Source of the DNA: Patescibacteria group bacterium
Lineage (GTDB): Bacteria > Patescibacteriota > Gracilibacteria > UM-FILTER-43-11
DNA: 23,951 nt
NCBI GenBank assembly: GCA_029260985.1
Contig: JAJDCE010000024.1
Coordinates: 1-23,951 of the forward strand
Direction: 5' to 3'
Part shown: piece after piece, positions 8,469-15,040 of the stretch
Position numbering within the stretch: the first letter of the stretch is position 1
Layout: every line of letters begins with the position of its first letter
Translations under genes and position numbers: made by a program
The notes under the pieces: model-generated
The model's input: the letters and a program-made list of their open reading frames with translations, nothing else
Databases searched by the model: none
What the model was told of the DNA's origin: nothing

Positions 8469-9506
8469 TTAATTTTCATCTGCGCTAACCTGCGCCAAAA
8501 TTTCCCTAGCCCTCTCCTTGATATGGCGGGCGATAGGCTGAGTAGCGTTATTGGCCTCCCAAGCTTCAGTTGATTTATCAATAGCTTTATTGGCCCATTC
8601 AGCGGCGCCTTCATAGTCTTTTTGAATGCCCAAAACAAATGAATCGACTAGCCAATCATAAGAACGGGCTAATTTAGCAGCACCCAAAACTACATTGTTG
8701 TCCGGCATATTTTTATAAGCCTGCTGAGTTAAATCGACAGCAAGCTCTGAAGCCTTTTTGGCATTCACCACCTTGTTCGCTGCAATATAGACCTCAATTT
8801 GAGCTAACTCAGCCTCAGATCGATGAAGTAAAAATTGAGTATCTTTACTGCCTTTAATAAGAATAAGAAGGTACATCATATCCGCCACTTCCCCTCGTGT
8901 TAAGGGCTTAGCAGGATTAAGATTTCCATTGGAATCCTTGGTCACCATTCCAACCTGATAAGCATAATTCAGATACGGAGAAAACCAGGCGTCTTTCGCT
9001 ACATCAGAAGAGACATCTTCATCAACTGCAAGCGCCTCTGTTTTAATATTATTTGCCATTAGGAGCATCTTCAAAAATTCAGCCTTATTCACTTGTCTGC
9101 CGGGTGCAAAAGTGCCATCGGCATCATTACCCTTAACAATACCAAGTGCCTTGGCTTTCATCACAAACCGGGCAAACCAATCAGACTTTTTAAAATCAGG
9201 GAAAGAAACCGATTCGAAATCCTCAGGAGCATCAACCTTAGAGCCATTAAATATAATTTTTAAGACCTCAGCCCGATTAATTGGGTTATCAGGCTTAAAA
9301 GTCCCATCAGGATATCCCCCGACAGCCCCAGCTTCATTCAGATAGCTGATCGAAACATAGGAGGGGTGAGTCCGAAGAACATCAGTAAAATCCGTCACAG
9401 CTTTAATGCCCGACGAAGTGGTCGCCTCCTCCGCTAAAACAGTAGCTGAAAAAGAGGTGAAAAAGGCGAAGGCCAAAAGAATTGAAAATAGTTTTTTAGT
9501 TTTCAT
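8469..9506 (-). CDS. Secreted S-layer-homology (SLH) domain protein
   Basis: This 345-residue exported protein has a signal peptide of about 25 residues (basic MKTKK, hydrophobic core, then VLA before EEA). Three SLH domains follow at about 40-86, 103-151 and 163-217. Each shows the G(x)Y/FxPDxxxxRAE-like core: GYPDGTFKPDNPINRAE, DGTFAPGRQVNKAE and a more diverged third ending in LTRGE. The remaining 130 residues are helical and rich in Ala and charged residues, with a TPR-like look, and have no recognised motif. SLH domains anchor proteins non-covalently to cell-wall polymers, so this protein probably sits on the cell surface. It is the first gene of the signalling cluster, 12 nt before a PAS gene. 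It could be the extracellular or wall-sensing part of the system, or simply co-regulated. Confidence 0.92.
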   Translation of the reverse strand: MKTKKLFSILLAFAFFTSFSATVLAEEATTSSGIKAVTDFTDVLRTHPSYVSISYLNEAGAVGGYPDGTFKPDNPINRAEVLKIIFNGSKVDAPEDFESVSFPDFKKSDWFARFVMKAKALGIVKGNDADGTFAPGRQVNKAEFLKMLLMANNIKTEALAVDEDVSSDVAKDAWFSPYLNYAYQVGMVTKDSNGNLNPAKPLTRGEVADMMYLLILIKGSKDTQFLLHRSEAELAQIEVYIAANKVVNAKKASELAVDLTQQAYKNMPDNNVVLGAAKLARSYDWLVDSFVLGIQKDYEGAAEWANKAIDKSTEAWEANNATQPIARHIKERAREILAQVSADEN

Positions 9507-9532
9507 GATTTTTTTTATTTTTTAAGCCTCAC

Positions 9533-9561
9533 TATTTTACCACAAACAACCCCTTGTCCAA
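9533..9561 (-). promoter_or_regulatory. Probable promoter of the SLH/sensor operon
   Basis: The minus strand has a -10 TAAAAT (9534-9539) within TTGTGGTAAAATA. A -35-like TGGACA lies at 9555-9560 (15-nt spacer), or TTGGAC at 9556-9561 (16-nt spacer). Transcription would start near 9527, about 20 nt before the SLH ATG. The 13-mer around the -10 matches the one before the six-PAS gene, with one mismatch. Confidence 0.5.
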
Positions 9562-9574
9562 AGATAAATCCACA

Positions 9575-9640
9575 TTTTTACATTTGATACCCAAATGTAG
9601 ATACACAAAATTTTGCGTATCTACCGCAACGCGGTAAAAA
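9575..9640. repeat. Three chained hairpins forming a cloverleaf-like element
   Basis: Three inverted repeats lie end to end. A is at 9579-9599 (8-bp perfect stem TACATTTG/CAAATGTA, 5-nt loop). B is at 9597-9624 (28-nt near-perfect palindrome, one mismatch that is a G-U pair in RNA). C is at 9622-9636 (TACCGC/GCGGTA, 3-nt loop). Neighbours share three bases, and the whole is bracketed by TTTTTAC (9575) and GTAAAAA (ending 9640), which are themselves inverted. It lies between rpsG and the SLH promoter. It may end the rpoB operon transcript, although no clean U-tract follows on the minus strand. A dispersed repeat or a protein-binding site is also possible. Confidence 0.75.
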
Positions 9641-9647
9641 TGCAATT

Positions 9648-10106
9648 TTATCGATATCTCGCAAAATGCGCAAACGCCTTATTAGCAGCGGCCATTCGAT
9701 GTACATCTTCCCGCTTTTTAAAAGCAGTTCCTGTTTCATTGCTAGCATCTGATAATTCCTGAGCGAGCTTTGCAGCCATACTCTTACCCTTTTTAGATCG
9801 ACATGCTCCTATAACCCAGCGGATACAAAGCGCAAGCTGCCTCTTTGGATTCACTTCAACAGGGATTTGATAAACAGAACCTCCAACACGCCTTGCACGC
9901 ACTTCCATGTTAGGCTTAACGTTATCCAATGCCTTCCTAAAAACAGTAGCAGGATCTGACTTGCCCTGATCTTTTAAAAGTTTCATGGTATCGGAAAAAA
10001 TCCGTCGGGACACTGACTTTTTTCCGCCCTTCATCATGCAATTAATGAATTTTTCCTGTAATTCAGATGAATCTTCCGGAATGTACTTAGCTTTCTTCTG
10101 TGCCAT
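9648..10106 (-). CDS. rpsG: 30S ribosomal protein S7
   Basis: This 152-residue protein matches bacterial S7 along its whole length, with the family blocks MKGGKKS, VRARRVGGSVYQIPVEV and the C-terminal NKAFAHFARYR. S7 binds the 3' domain of 16S rRNA, starts assembly of the 30S head and lies close to the mRNA exit and E site. It is the last gene of the rpoB-ssb-rpoC-rpsL-rpsG operon, 33 nt after rpsL. In many bacteria fusA and tuf follow, but here the next gene is an unrelated SLH protein after a 141-bp spacer. The ATG at 10106 has an AT-rich leader with no Shine-Dalgarno. Confidence 0.98.
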   Translation of the reverse strand: MAQKKAKYIPEDSSELQEKFINCMMKGGKKSVSRRIFSDTMKLLKDQGKSDPATVFRKALDNVKPNMEVRARRVGGSVYQIPVEVNPKRQLALCIRWVIGACRSKKGKSMAAKLAQELSDASNETGTAFKKREDVHRMAAANKAFAHFARYR

Positions 10107-10139
10107 TTCAAATAGTAATTAGTAAATAGAAAATAAAGA

Positions 10140-10556
10140 TTATTTAGTTTTTTTAGCCCCATATCGGCTTCTGCCCTGCTTCCGATCCTGAACACCTTGA
10201 GTGTCAAGCACACCGCGGACAATGTGGTAACGAGTACCTGGCAAGTCTTTTACCTTGCCCCCCTGCACCATTACAACAGAATGCTCCTGTAAATTATGCC
10301 CCTCACCCATAATGTATGCAGTAACTTCTTCACCATTAGTAAGCCTTACTCTGGCCACCTTTCGGAGCGCTGAGTTGGGCTTCTTGGGTGTACGAGTAGT
10401 CACTTTTACGCAAACCCCTCGTTTTTGAGGAGCTCCCTTTACAAGCTGAACCTCGCGGTTTTTCAGGGTGTTAAAGGTATACTGCAATGCAGGAGATTTA
10501 CTCTTCTTAGCAGGAGTTCGCCTTTTTTTCTTAATGAGTTGGTTAATAGTTGGCAT
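10140..10556 (-). CDS. rpsL: 30S ribosomal protein S12
   Basis: This 138-residue S12 has the family signatures TPKKPNSALRK, GEGHNLQEHSVV and KDLPGTRYHIVRG. The last holds the aspartate that RimO methylthiolates in many bacteria. S12 lies at the decoding centre and affects fidelity and streptomycin response. The lysine of the TPKKPNS loop, where streptomycin-resistance changes occur elsewhere, is unmodified. Between SPAL and APQKRGVC it has a longer loop (YTFNTLKNREVQLVKG) than E. coli S12, resembling the long Gram-positive form. The gene lies 67 nt after rpoC and 33 nt before rpsG. The start MPTINQL is the usual S12 start. Confidence 0.98.
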   Translation of the reverse strand: MPTINQLIKKKRRTPAKKSKSPALQYTFNTLKNREVQLVKGAPQKRGVCVKVTTRTPKKPNSALRKVARVRLTNGEEVTAYIMGEGHNLQEHSVVMVQGGKVKDLPGTRYHIVRGVLDTQGVQDRKQGRSRYGAKKTK

Positions 10557-10568
10557 GTTTCTAAATAG

Positions 10569-10598
10569 TAAATAGAGAATTAGATAAATAGAGAATTA
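10569..10598. repeat. Tandem 14-mer repeat in the rpoC-rpsL spacer
   Basis: TAAATAGAGAATTA occurs perfectly at 10569-10582 and 10585-10598, a period of 16. Related TAGTAAATAG strings lie just beside it (from 10562) and in the rpsL-rpsG spacer (10107-10139). It is low-complexity AT sequence with no evident stem. Confidence 0.7.
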
Positions 10599-10623
10599 AC
10601 ATAATTTATATTTAAATTATGTT

Positions 10624-13600
10624 TTATTTTGTTTCGTTTTCCTTAATCAGATCATCTCTGTAAACCTGACCAGCGGGGATTAATTTACCAATAATTACGT
10701 TTTCTTTCAAGCCTTTAAGTAAATCAACCATTTTTGTAGTCGAAGCTTCGACAAGCACACGTATGGTTTCCTGGAAGGAAGCAGCAGATAACCAACTGTC
10801 GGTCATAATAGCAACGCGCGAAATACCGAGAAGTAGCTGCTCACCAATAATCACCTCTTTTTTAGCCTTCTTGAGCTCCCCGTTCAGACGATCAAATTGC
10901 GCGCTACTAACAGTTTCGCCCGGCAAGTATTCACTATCTCCGGGATGCATGATTCGGACCTTAGAGAACATTTGTTTTACAATAATCTCAATGTGCTTAT
11001 CATTAATTGTCTGCCCCTGAGAAGCGTAAATATGCTGCACTTCAGTCATTATGTACCGCTGAACCGTATAAGCATCAGTTAATTGCAATAATTCTTGCAG
11101 ATTTAGATGACCCCGATTTAGAGGAGTGCCTTTTCCGATCAGCTGTTTATTTGAAACCAACAAATGCTCTCGATGACCAAAGGTATAAACCTTCACTTGT
11201 TTTTCATTATGTCTAACAGTAAGTACATTCTTTTCAATACCAGAAACTTTTCCATCCATTCTCGCCTTAATCGTACTCTTGTCGGTCTTGGAACGAGCCA
11301 GAATTTGCTTGGCTTTAACTTTATCGCCCTTCTTAACCACAAACTCATACTTGTTGGGCTTCTCATATTCATCGGAATTAATTTCTTGACCGATAACTGA
11401 TACTTCAATGATGTCTTTCTTTTGTGCGATGCTGATCATTCCGGCAATTTCAGATAAAGTAGCATTCATTCGTGGTGGACGAGCTTCAAAAAGCTCCTCA
11501 ACTCGGGTCAGACCCTGCGTAATATCAGAACCTTCCGCTACACCCCCCATGTGGAAAGTACGCATAGTAAGCTGAGTACCCGGTTCACCGATACTTTGAG
11601 CAGCAATAATACCCACAGCCGTTCCCAAATCAACAGTATGATTAGTTCCCAAATCACGACCATAACATTTTTGACAGATGCCATTTTCAGTTTTACAAGT
11701 CATGATGCCACGTACCTTCGCCTCATCAATGCCAAGATCTTTCAGCTCTTTTACAACCTTACTATCAATCTCATTGCCTTTTTTGACCAAAACTTCACCC
11801 GTTTTAGGCTGCACCACCGCTTCCATAACCGTACGACCATAAACCCGCTTCTCAAAGTTTTCACCAATTTGATCACTTTCGACACGTGTTACAAGGTGGG
11901 AATGGGAAGATCCACAATCATTTTCTTTAATCACCACATCCTGAACAGCATCCACCAAACGACGGGTTAAGTACCCAGCCTCAGCAGTTTTAAGCGCCGT
12001 ATCAGACTTACCTTTTCGACCACCATGCGTAGCGATAAAGTACTCAAGAATGGAGAATCCTTCTTTAAGATTGGATTTGATCGGAAGTTCAATAGTTTTA
12101 CCACTCGGATTAGCCACCAACCCTTTCATACCACAAAGCTGTGTGATCTGTCCCCAGTTACCACGAGCCCCGGAATCAATCATGTAATAAATATGATTCT
12201 CAGGATACTTACTGAAGTCATCAACCATTCGGTTAGTCACTTCACCTTTAAGGGATGACCATGTCCTGATAGCATGATTATATCGCTCTTCTTCAGTGAT
12301 CCAACCCTTCCAATACTGATTATTGATTTTTTTAACTTTATCGTTAGCTGCAGATATTTTCTCCTCTCGATCACCAGGGGAAATCATATCTGAAACAGAA
12401 ATACTCAAGCCAGATTTAGTGGCAAACTTAAACCCAATTCGCTTAAATTCATCAGCTAACTTACTTGTCACTTCAGGTCCAACCATTTCAAGTATATCAG
12501 AGAGGAGCTGATGAAGAGCTCCTTTGCCCATCGGCTCATTAATATAGCCCAGTTCTTCCGGAAGCAAATCGTTAAAAATCATACGACCCACAGTCGTTTC
12601 AAAGATCTCTCCGTTAACACGAGCTTTTATAACAGCATGAAGATCAACATACCCCATCCGATACGCATTTACGGCTTCACCAATATTGCCGAACACCATT
12701 CCCTCACCTACTTTTCCACTAATCGACTTAGTAAGAAAGTAGATACCAAGAACCATATCCTGAGAAGGGGTAATAATCGGCTCTCCGGCTGAAGGTTTTA
12801 ACAAGTTAGACGACGACAACATTAAACGTTTTGACTCTTTCTGCGCGTTCTCAGACAATGGCAAATGAACCGCCATTTGATCTCCATCGAAATCCGCATT
12901 AAACGCCGCACACACAAGGGGATGAATCTGAATCGCTTTACCCTCGATAAGAACCGGCTGAAAGCCCTGAATACCCAAACGGTGAAGCGTAGGCGCACGA
13001 TTGAGAAGAACCAATCGATCCTTAGTTTCTTGCTCTAGAATATCCCATACCTCCTTCTTACCGGATTCGATCAAGCGTTCAGCGCCTTTCACATTATGAG
13101 CATGTTCCTCTCGGATCAACTGACCGATCACAAAAGGCTTAAAGAGCTTTAAAGCCATTTCTTTCGGCAAACCACATTGATGAAGTTTGAGGTTAGGCCC
13201 AACCACAATCACAGATCGACCAGAATAATCGACACGTTTACCCAGCAAGTTCTGACGGAATCGACCCTGTTTACCCTTAAGCATGTCAGAAAGAGATCTG
13301 AGCTTCCGCTTATCACCAGCCATGAACGCACTCTTACCACCACGAGGCTGATTGTTGAAGAGAACATCAACCGCTTCCTGGAGCATGCGCTTTTCATTTC
13401 GGCAGATAACTTCAGGAGCTCCAATAGCCATCAAACGCTTTAAACGGTTGTTACGGTTAATAACACGTCTATATAGGTCATTTAAATCACTCGCAGCAAA
13501 ACGACCACCATCAAGCTGTACCATCGGCCTCAAATCCGGTGGAATAATAGGAAGCTGTGCAATCACCATCCATTCTGGCCGGATTTTAGCCTTTCTAAGT

Positions 13601-14508
13601 GAGCTGGCAAACCGAATTCGCTTATTAAGCTTTTTCTGACGTTGTCCAGTGCTCGATATGTATTCTTCCTGAAGCTTCAGAACATACTGATCCAAATCAA
13701 TTGCCTCTAGGATATTACGGATAGACTCAGCTCCAGTTCCAGCCCGGAAGATATGGCCGAATTTCATAGATAGCTCACGATATTCAAGCTCACCAAGAAC
13801 TTTTCCAATACCTAAGTTTTCTATTTCACCCTTTGCCTGATTATGCTGCTGATCAAGATCCTCAACTTTTTGAGCGTAGGAGTCCTCGAGTTTGAGCAAA
13901 TCATCAACGGGGAGAGATTCATCAGTATCACCTTCATTTACTTTCAGCTTTTTGTCTCTTTTTGACAATTTAAATTCAGCCTCTTTTTGCTTAAATTCAT
14001 CCTGAATCTGCTTTTTATAAGCCAAATAATCTTTTTCTAACTGCTCAACCACCTCCTTTCTAGCATCATCATCAACAGAAATGACAATATAAGCAGCAAA
14101 GTAAATAACTTGCTCGATAGCCTTAATAGGCAAATCCAGAAGTAAGCCAATTCGGCTAGGCGTGGAACGTAAGAACCAAATATGAGTAACAGGTACAGCC
14201 AAACTGATGTGACCCAAGCGTTCACGCCGGACAATTGATCGGGTGACCTCTACACCACACTTTTCGCAAACAACACCCTTATAGCGGATTCGCTTATACT
14301 TACCGCAATAGCACTCCCAGTTTTTAGTTGGCCCGAAAATCCTCTCGCAAAAAAGCCCGTCCCTTTCAGGTTTTTGAGTGCGGTAATTAATAGTTTCTGG
14401 CTTAGTGACTTCACCATGAGACCAGCTCAAGATATTATCCGGACTAGCGACAGACAACGTAATCGCATCAAATTCATCATGTCTTTTTTGAGTTTTGGAT
14501 GGATTCAT
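10624..14508 (-). CDS. rpoC: DNA-directed RNA polymerase beta' subunit
   Basis: This 1294-residue beta' subunit is full length. The N-terminal zinc site is C66, C68, C81 and C84. The catalytic Mg-binding aspartates are D539, D541 and D543 in NADFDGDQ. The bridge-helix region (GGRKGKSDTALKTAEAGYL), the second zinc cluster (DCGSS ... CKTENGICQKC) and the trigger-loop region (RTFHMGGVAEGSD) are all present. Between about residues 148 and 238 there is a highly charged, coiled-coil-like insertion just before GELEYRELSMKFG, absent from B. subtilis beta'. It falls where Thermus has its beta' non-conserved domain. The gene follows ssb by 80 nt instead of following rpoB directly. The start MNPSKTQKRHDEFDAI is a plausible native start, with no Shine-Dalgarno. 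Confidence 0.99.
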   Translation of the reverse strand: MNPSKTQKRHDEFDAITLSVASPDNILSWSHGEVTKPETINYRTQKPERDGLFCERIFGPTKNWECYCGKYKRIRYKGVVCEKCGVEVTRSIVRRERLGHISLAVPVTHIWFLRSTPSRIGLLLDLPIKAIEQVIYFAAYIVISVDDDARKEVVEQLEKDYLAYKKQIQDEFKQKEAEFKLSKRDKKLKVNEGDTDESLPVDDLLKLEDSYAQKVEDLDQQHNQAKGEIENLGIGKVLGELEYRELSMKFGHIFRAGTGAESIRNILEAIDLDQYVLKLQEEYISSTGQRQKKLNKRIRFASSLRKAKIRPEWMVIAQLPIIPPDLRPMVQLDGGRFAASDLNDLYRRVINRNNRLKRLMAIGAPEVICRNEKRMLQEAVDVLFNNQPRGGKSAFMAGDKRKLRSLSDMLKGKQGRFRQNLLGKRVDYSGRSVIVVGPNLKLHQCGLPKEMALKLFKPFVIGQLIREEHAHNVKGAERLIESGKKEVWDILEQETKDRLVLLNRAPTLHRLGIQGFQPVLIEGKAIQIHPLVCAAFNADFDGDQMAVHLPLSENAQKESKRLMLSSSNLLKPSAGEPIITPSQDMVLGIYFLTKSISGKVGEGMVFGNIGEAVNAYRMGYVDLHAVIKARVNGEIFETTVGRMIFNDLLPEELGYINEPMGKGALHQLLSDILEMVGPEVTSKLADEFKRIGFKFATKSGLSISVSDMISPGDREEKISAANDKVKKINNQYWKGWITEEERYNHAIRTWSSLKGEVTNRMVDDFSKYPENHIYYMIDSGARGNWGQITQLCGMKGLVANPSGKTIELPIKSNLKEGFSILEYFIATHGGRKGKSDTALKTAEAGYLTRRLVDAVQDVVIKENDCGSSHSHLVTRVESDQIGENFEKRVYGRTVMEAVVQPKTGEVLVKKGNEIDSKVVKELKDLGIDEAKVRGIMTCKTENGICQKCYGRDLGTNHTVDLGTAVGIIAAQSIGEPGTQLTMRTFHMGGVAEGSDITQGLTRVEELFEARPPRMNATLSEIAGMISIAQKKDIIEVSVIGQEINSDEYEKPNKYEFVVKKGDKVKAKQILARSKTDKSTIKARMDGKVSGIEKNVLTVRHNEKQVKVYTFGHREHLLVSNKQLIGKGTPLNRGHLNLQELLQLTDAYTVQRYIMTEVQHIYASQGQTINDKHIEIIVKQMFSKVRIMHPGDSEYLPGETVSSAQFDRLNGELKKAKKEVIIGEQLLLGISRVAIMTDSWLSAASFQETIRVLVEASTTKMVDLLKGLKENVIIGKLIPAGQVYRDDLIKENETK

Positions 14509-14545
14509 ATTTAAGGAAATTTAAATAAAAATTGTATTAAAGGTA

Positions 14546-14575
14546 CTTATAGCTTAAAGCTTATCGCTTATAGCT
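14546..14575. repeat. CTTATAGCT direct repeat in the ssb-rpoC spacer
   Basis: CTTATAGCT occurs at 14546-14554 and 14567-14575, a 21-nt period, with AAGCTTAT-type variants between them. It fills much of the 80-nt spacer before rpoC. Weak foldbacks through AAGCTT are possible but I see no terminator. Confidence 0.6.
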
Positions 14576-14588
14576 AGGAATTTATTAG

Positions 14589-15014
14589 TTAAGTGGGCTC
14601 ATTAGAGCTAGGCTCCATAGAATAATTTGTCATTGGATCAAATTCATCCGCCCCTGGAACAAAATCATCCGTATCGTCAGTTGGCTTCTTTTCCAGCATA
14701 ATCATGTCATAAATAACCACTTCCGTTTTAAAGATTTTTGCCCCTTCAGGACTGTCCCATGAACGGGTCTTGAGATAGCCTTCGACATAAATCAATTTTC
14801 CTTTTTTAAGGTACTGATGACATATTTCAGCGAGCTTTCCCCACGCCACTAGATTGTGATATTCAGCAAGTGATTGCTTCTCACCCTTTGTGGTCACCCA
14901 ATCACGATTCGTAGCCAAGCCAAACGTAGCAATAGATTGACCCGTATTGGTTTTCTTAAGCTCCAGATCACGAGTGATATTTCCGATAAGAATGACTTTA
15001 TTTACACTTCGCAT
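14589..15014 (-). CDS. ssb: Single-stranded DNA-binding protein
   Basis: This 141-residue SSB has the bacterial OB fold at about 1-110. Signatures are the start MRSVNKVILIGNITRDLELKK, FGLATNRDW, the EYHNLVAWGKLAEIC block, and GKLIYVEGYLKTRSWDS. SSB coats ssDNA as a tetramer in replication, repair and recombination. The flexible C-terminal tail is short and ends in SSNEPT. The usual acidic DDDIPF-like tip, which recruits partner proteins, is absent, although acidic residues lie further in (DDTDDFVPGADEFD). The gene sits between rpoB (26 nt upstream) and rpoC (80 nt downstream), which is not a standard place for ssb. It may be the main SSB or a paralogue; other ssb copies in the genome cannot be seen from here. 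Confidence 0.96.
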   Translation of the reverse strand: MRSVNKVILIGNITRDLELKKTNTGQSIATFGLATNRDWVTTKGEKQSLAEYHNLVAWGKLAEICHQYLKKGKLIYVEGYLKTRSWDSPEGAKIFKTEVVIYDMIMLEKKPTDDTDDFVPGADEFDPMTNYSMEPSSNEPT

Positions 15015-15040
15015 ATTTACAATGTGTGAATTATTATTAA

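Noticed and set aside
10140..10556. Extra loop in S12 relative to E. coli
   Set aside because: Gram-positive-type S12 proteins carry a similar longer loop, so this is an ordinary family variant.
10763..13639. Many open frames on the plus strand opposite rpoC, and similar ones opposite rpoB and the kinases
   Set aside because: They lie wholly within strongly conserved genes, have no recognisable domains or start signals, and read as low-complexity antisense translations.
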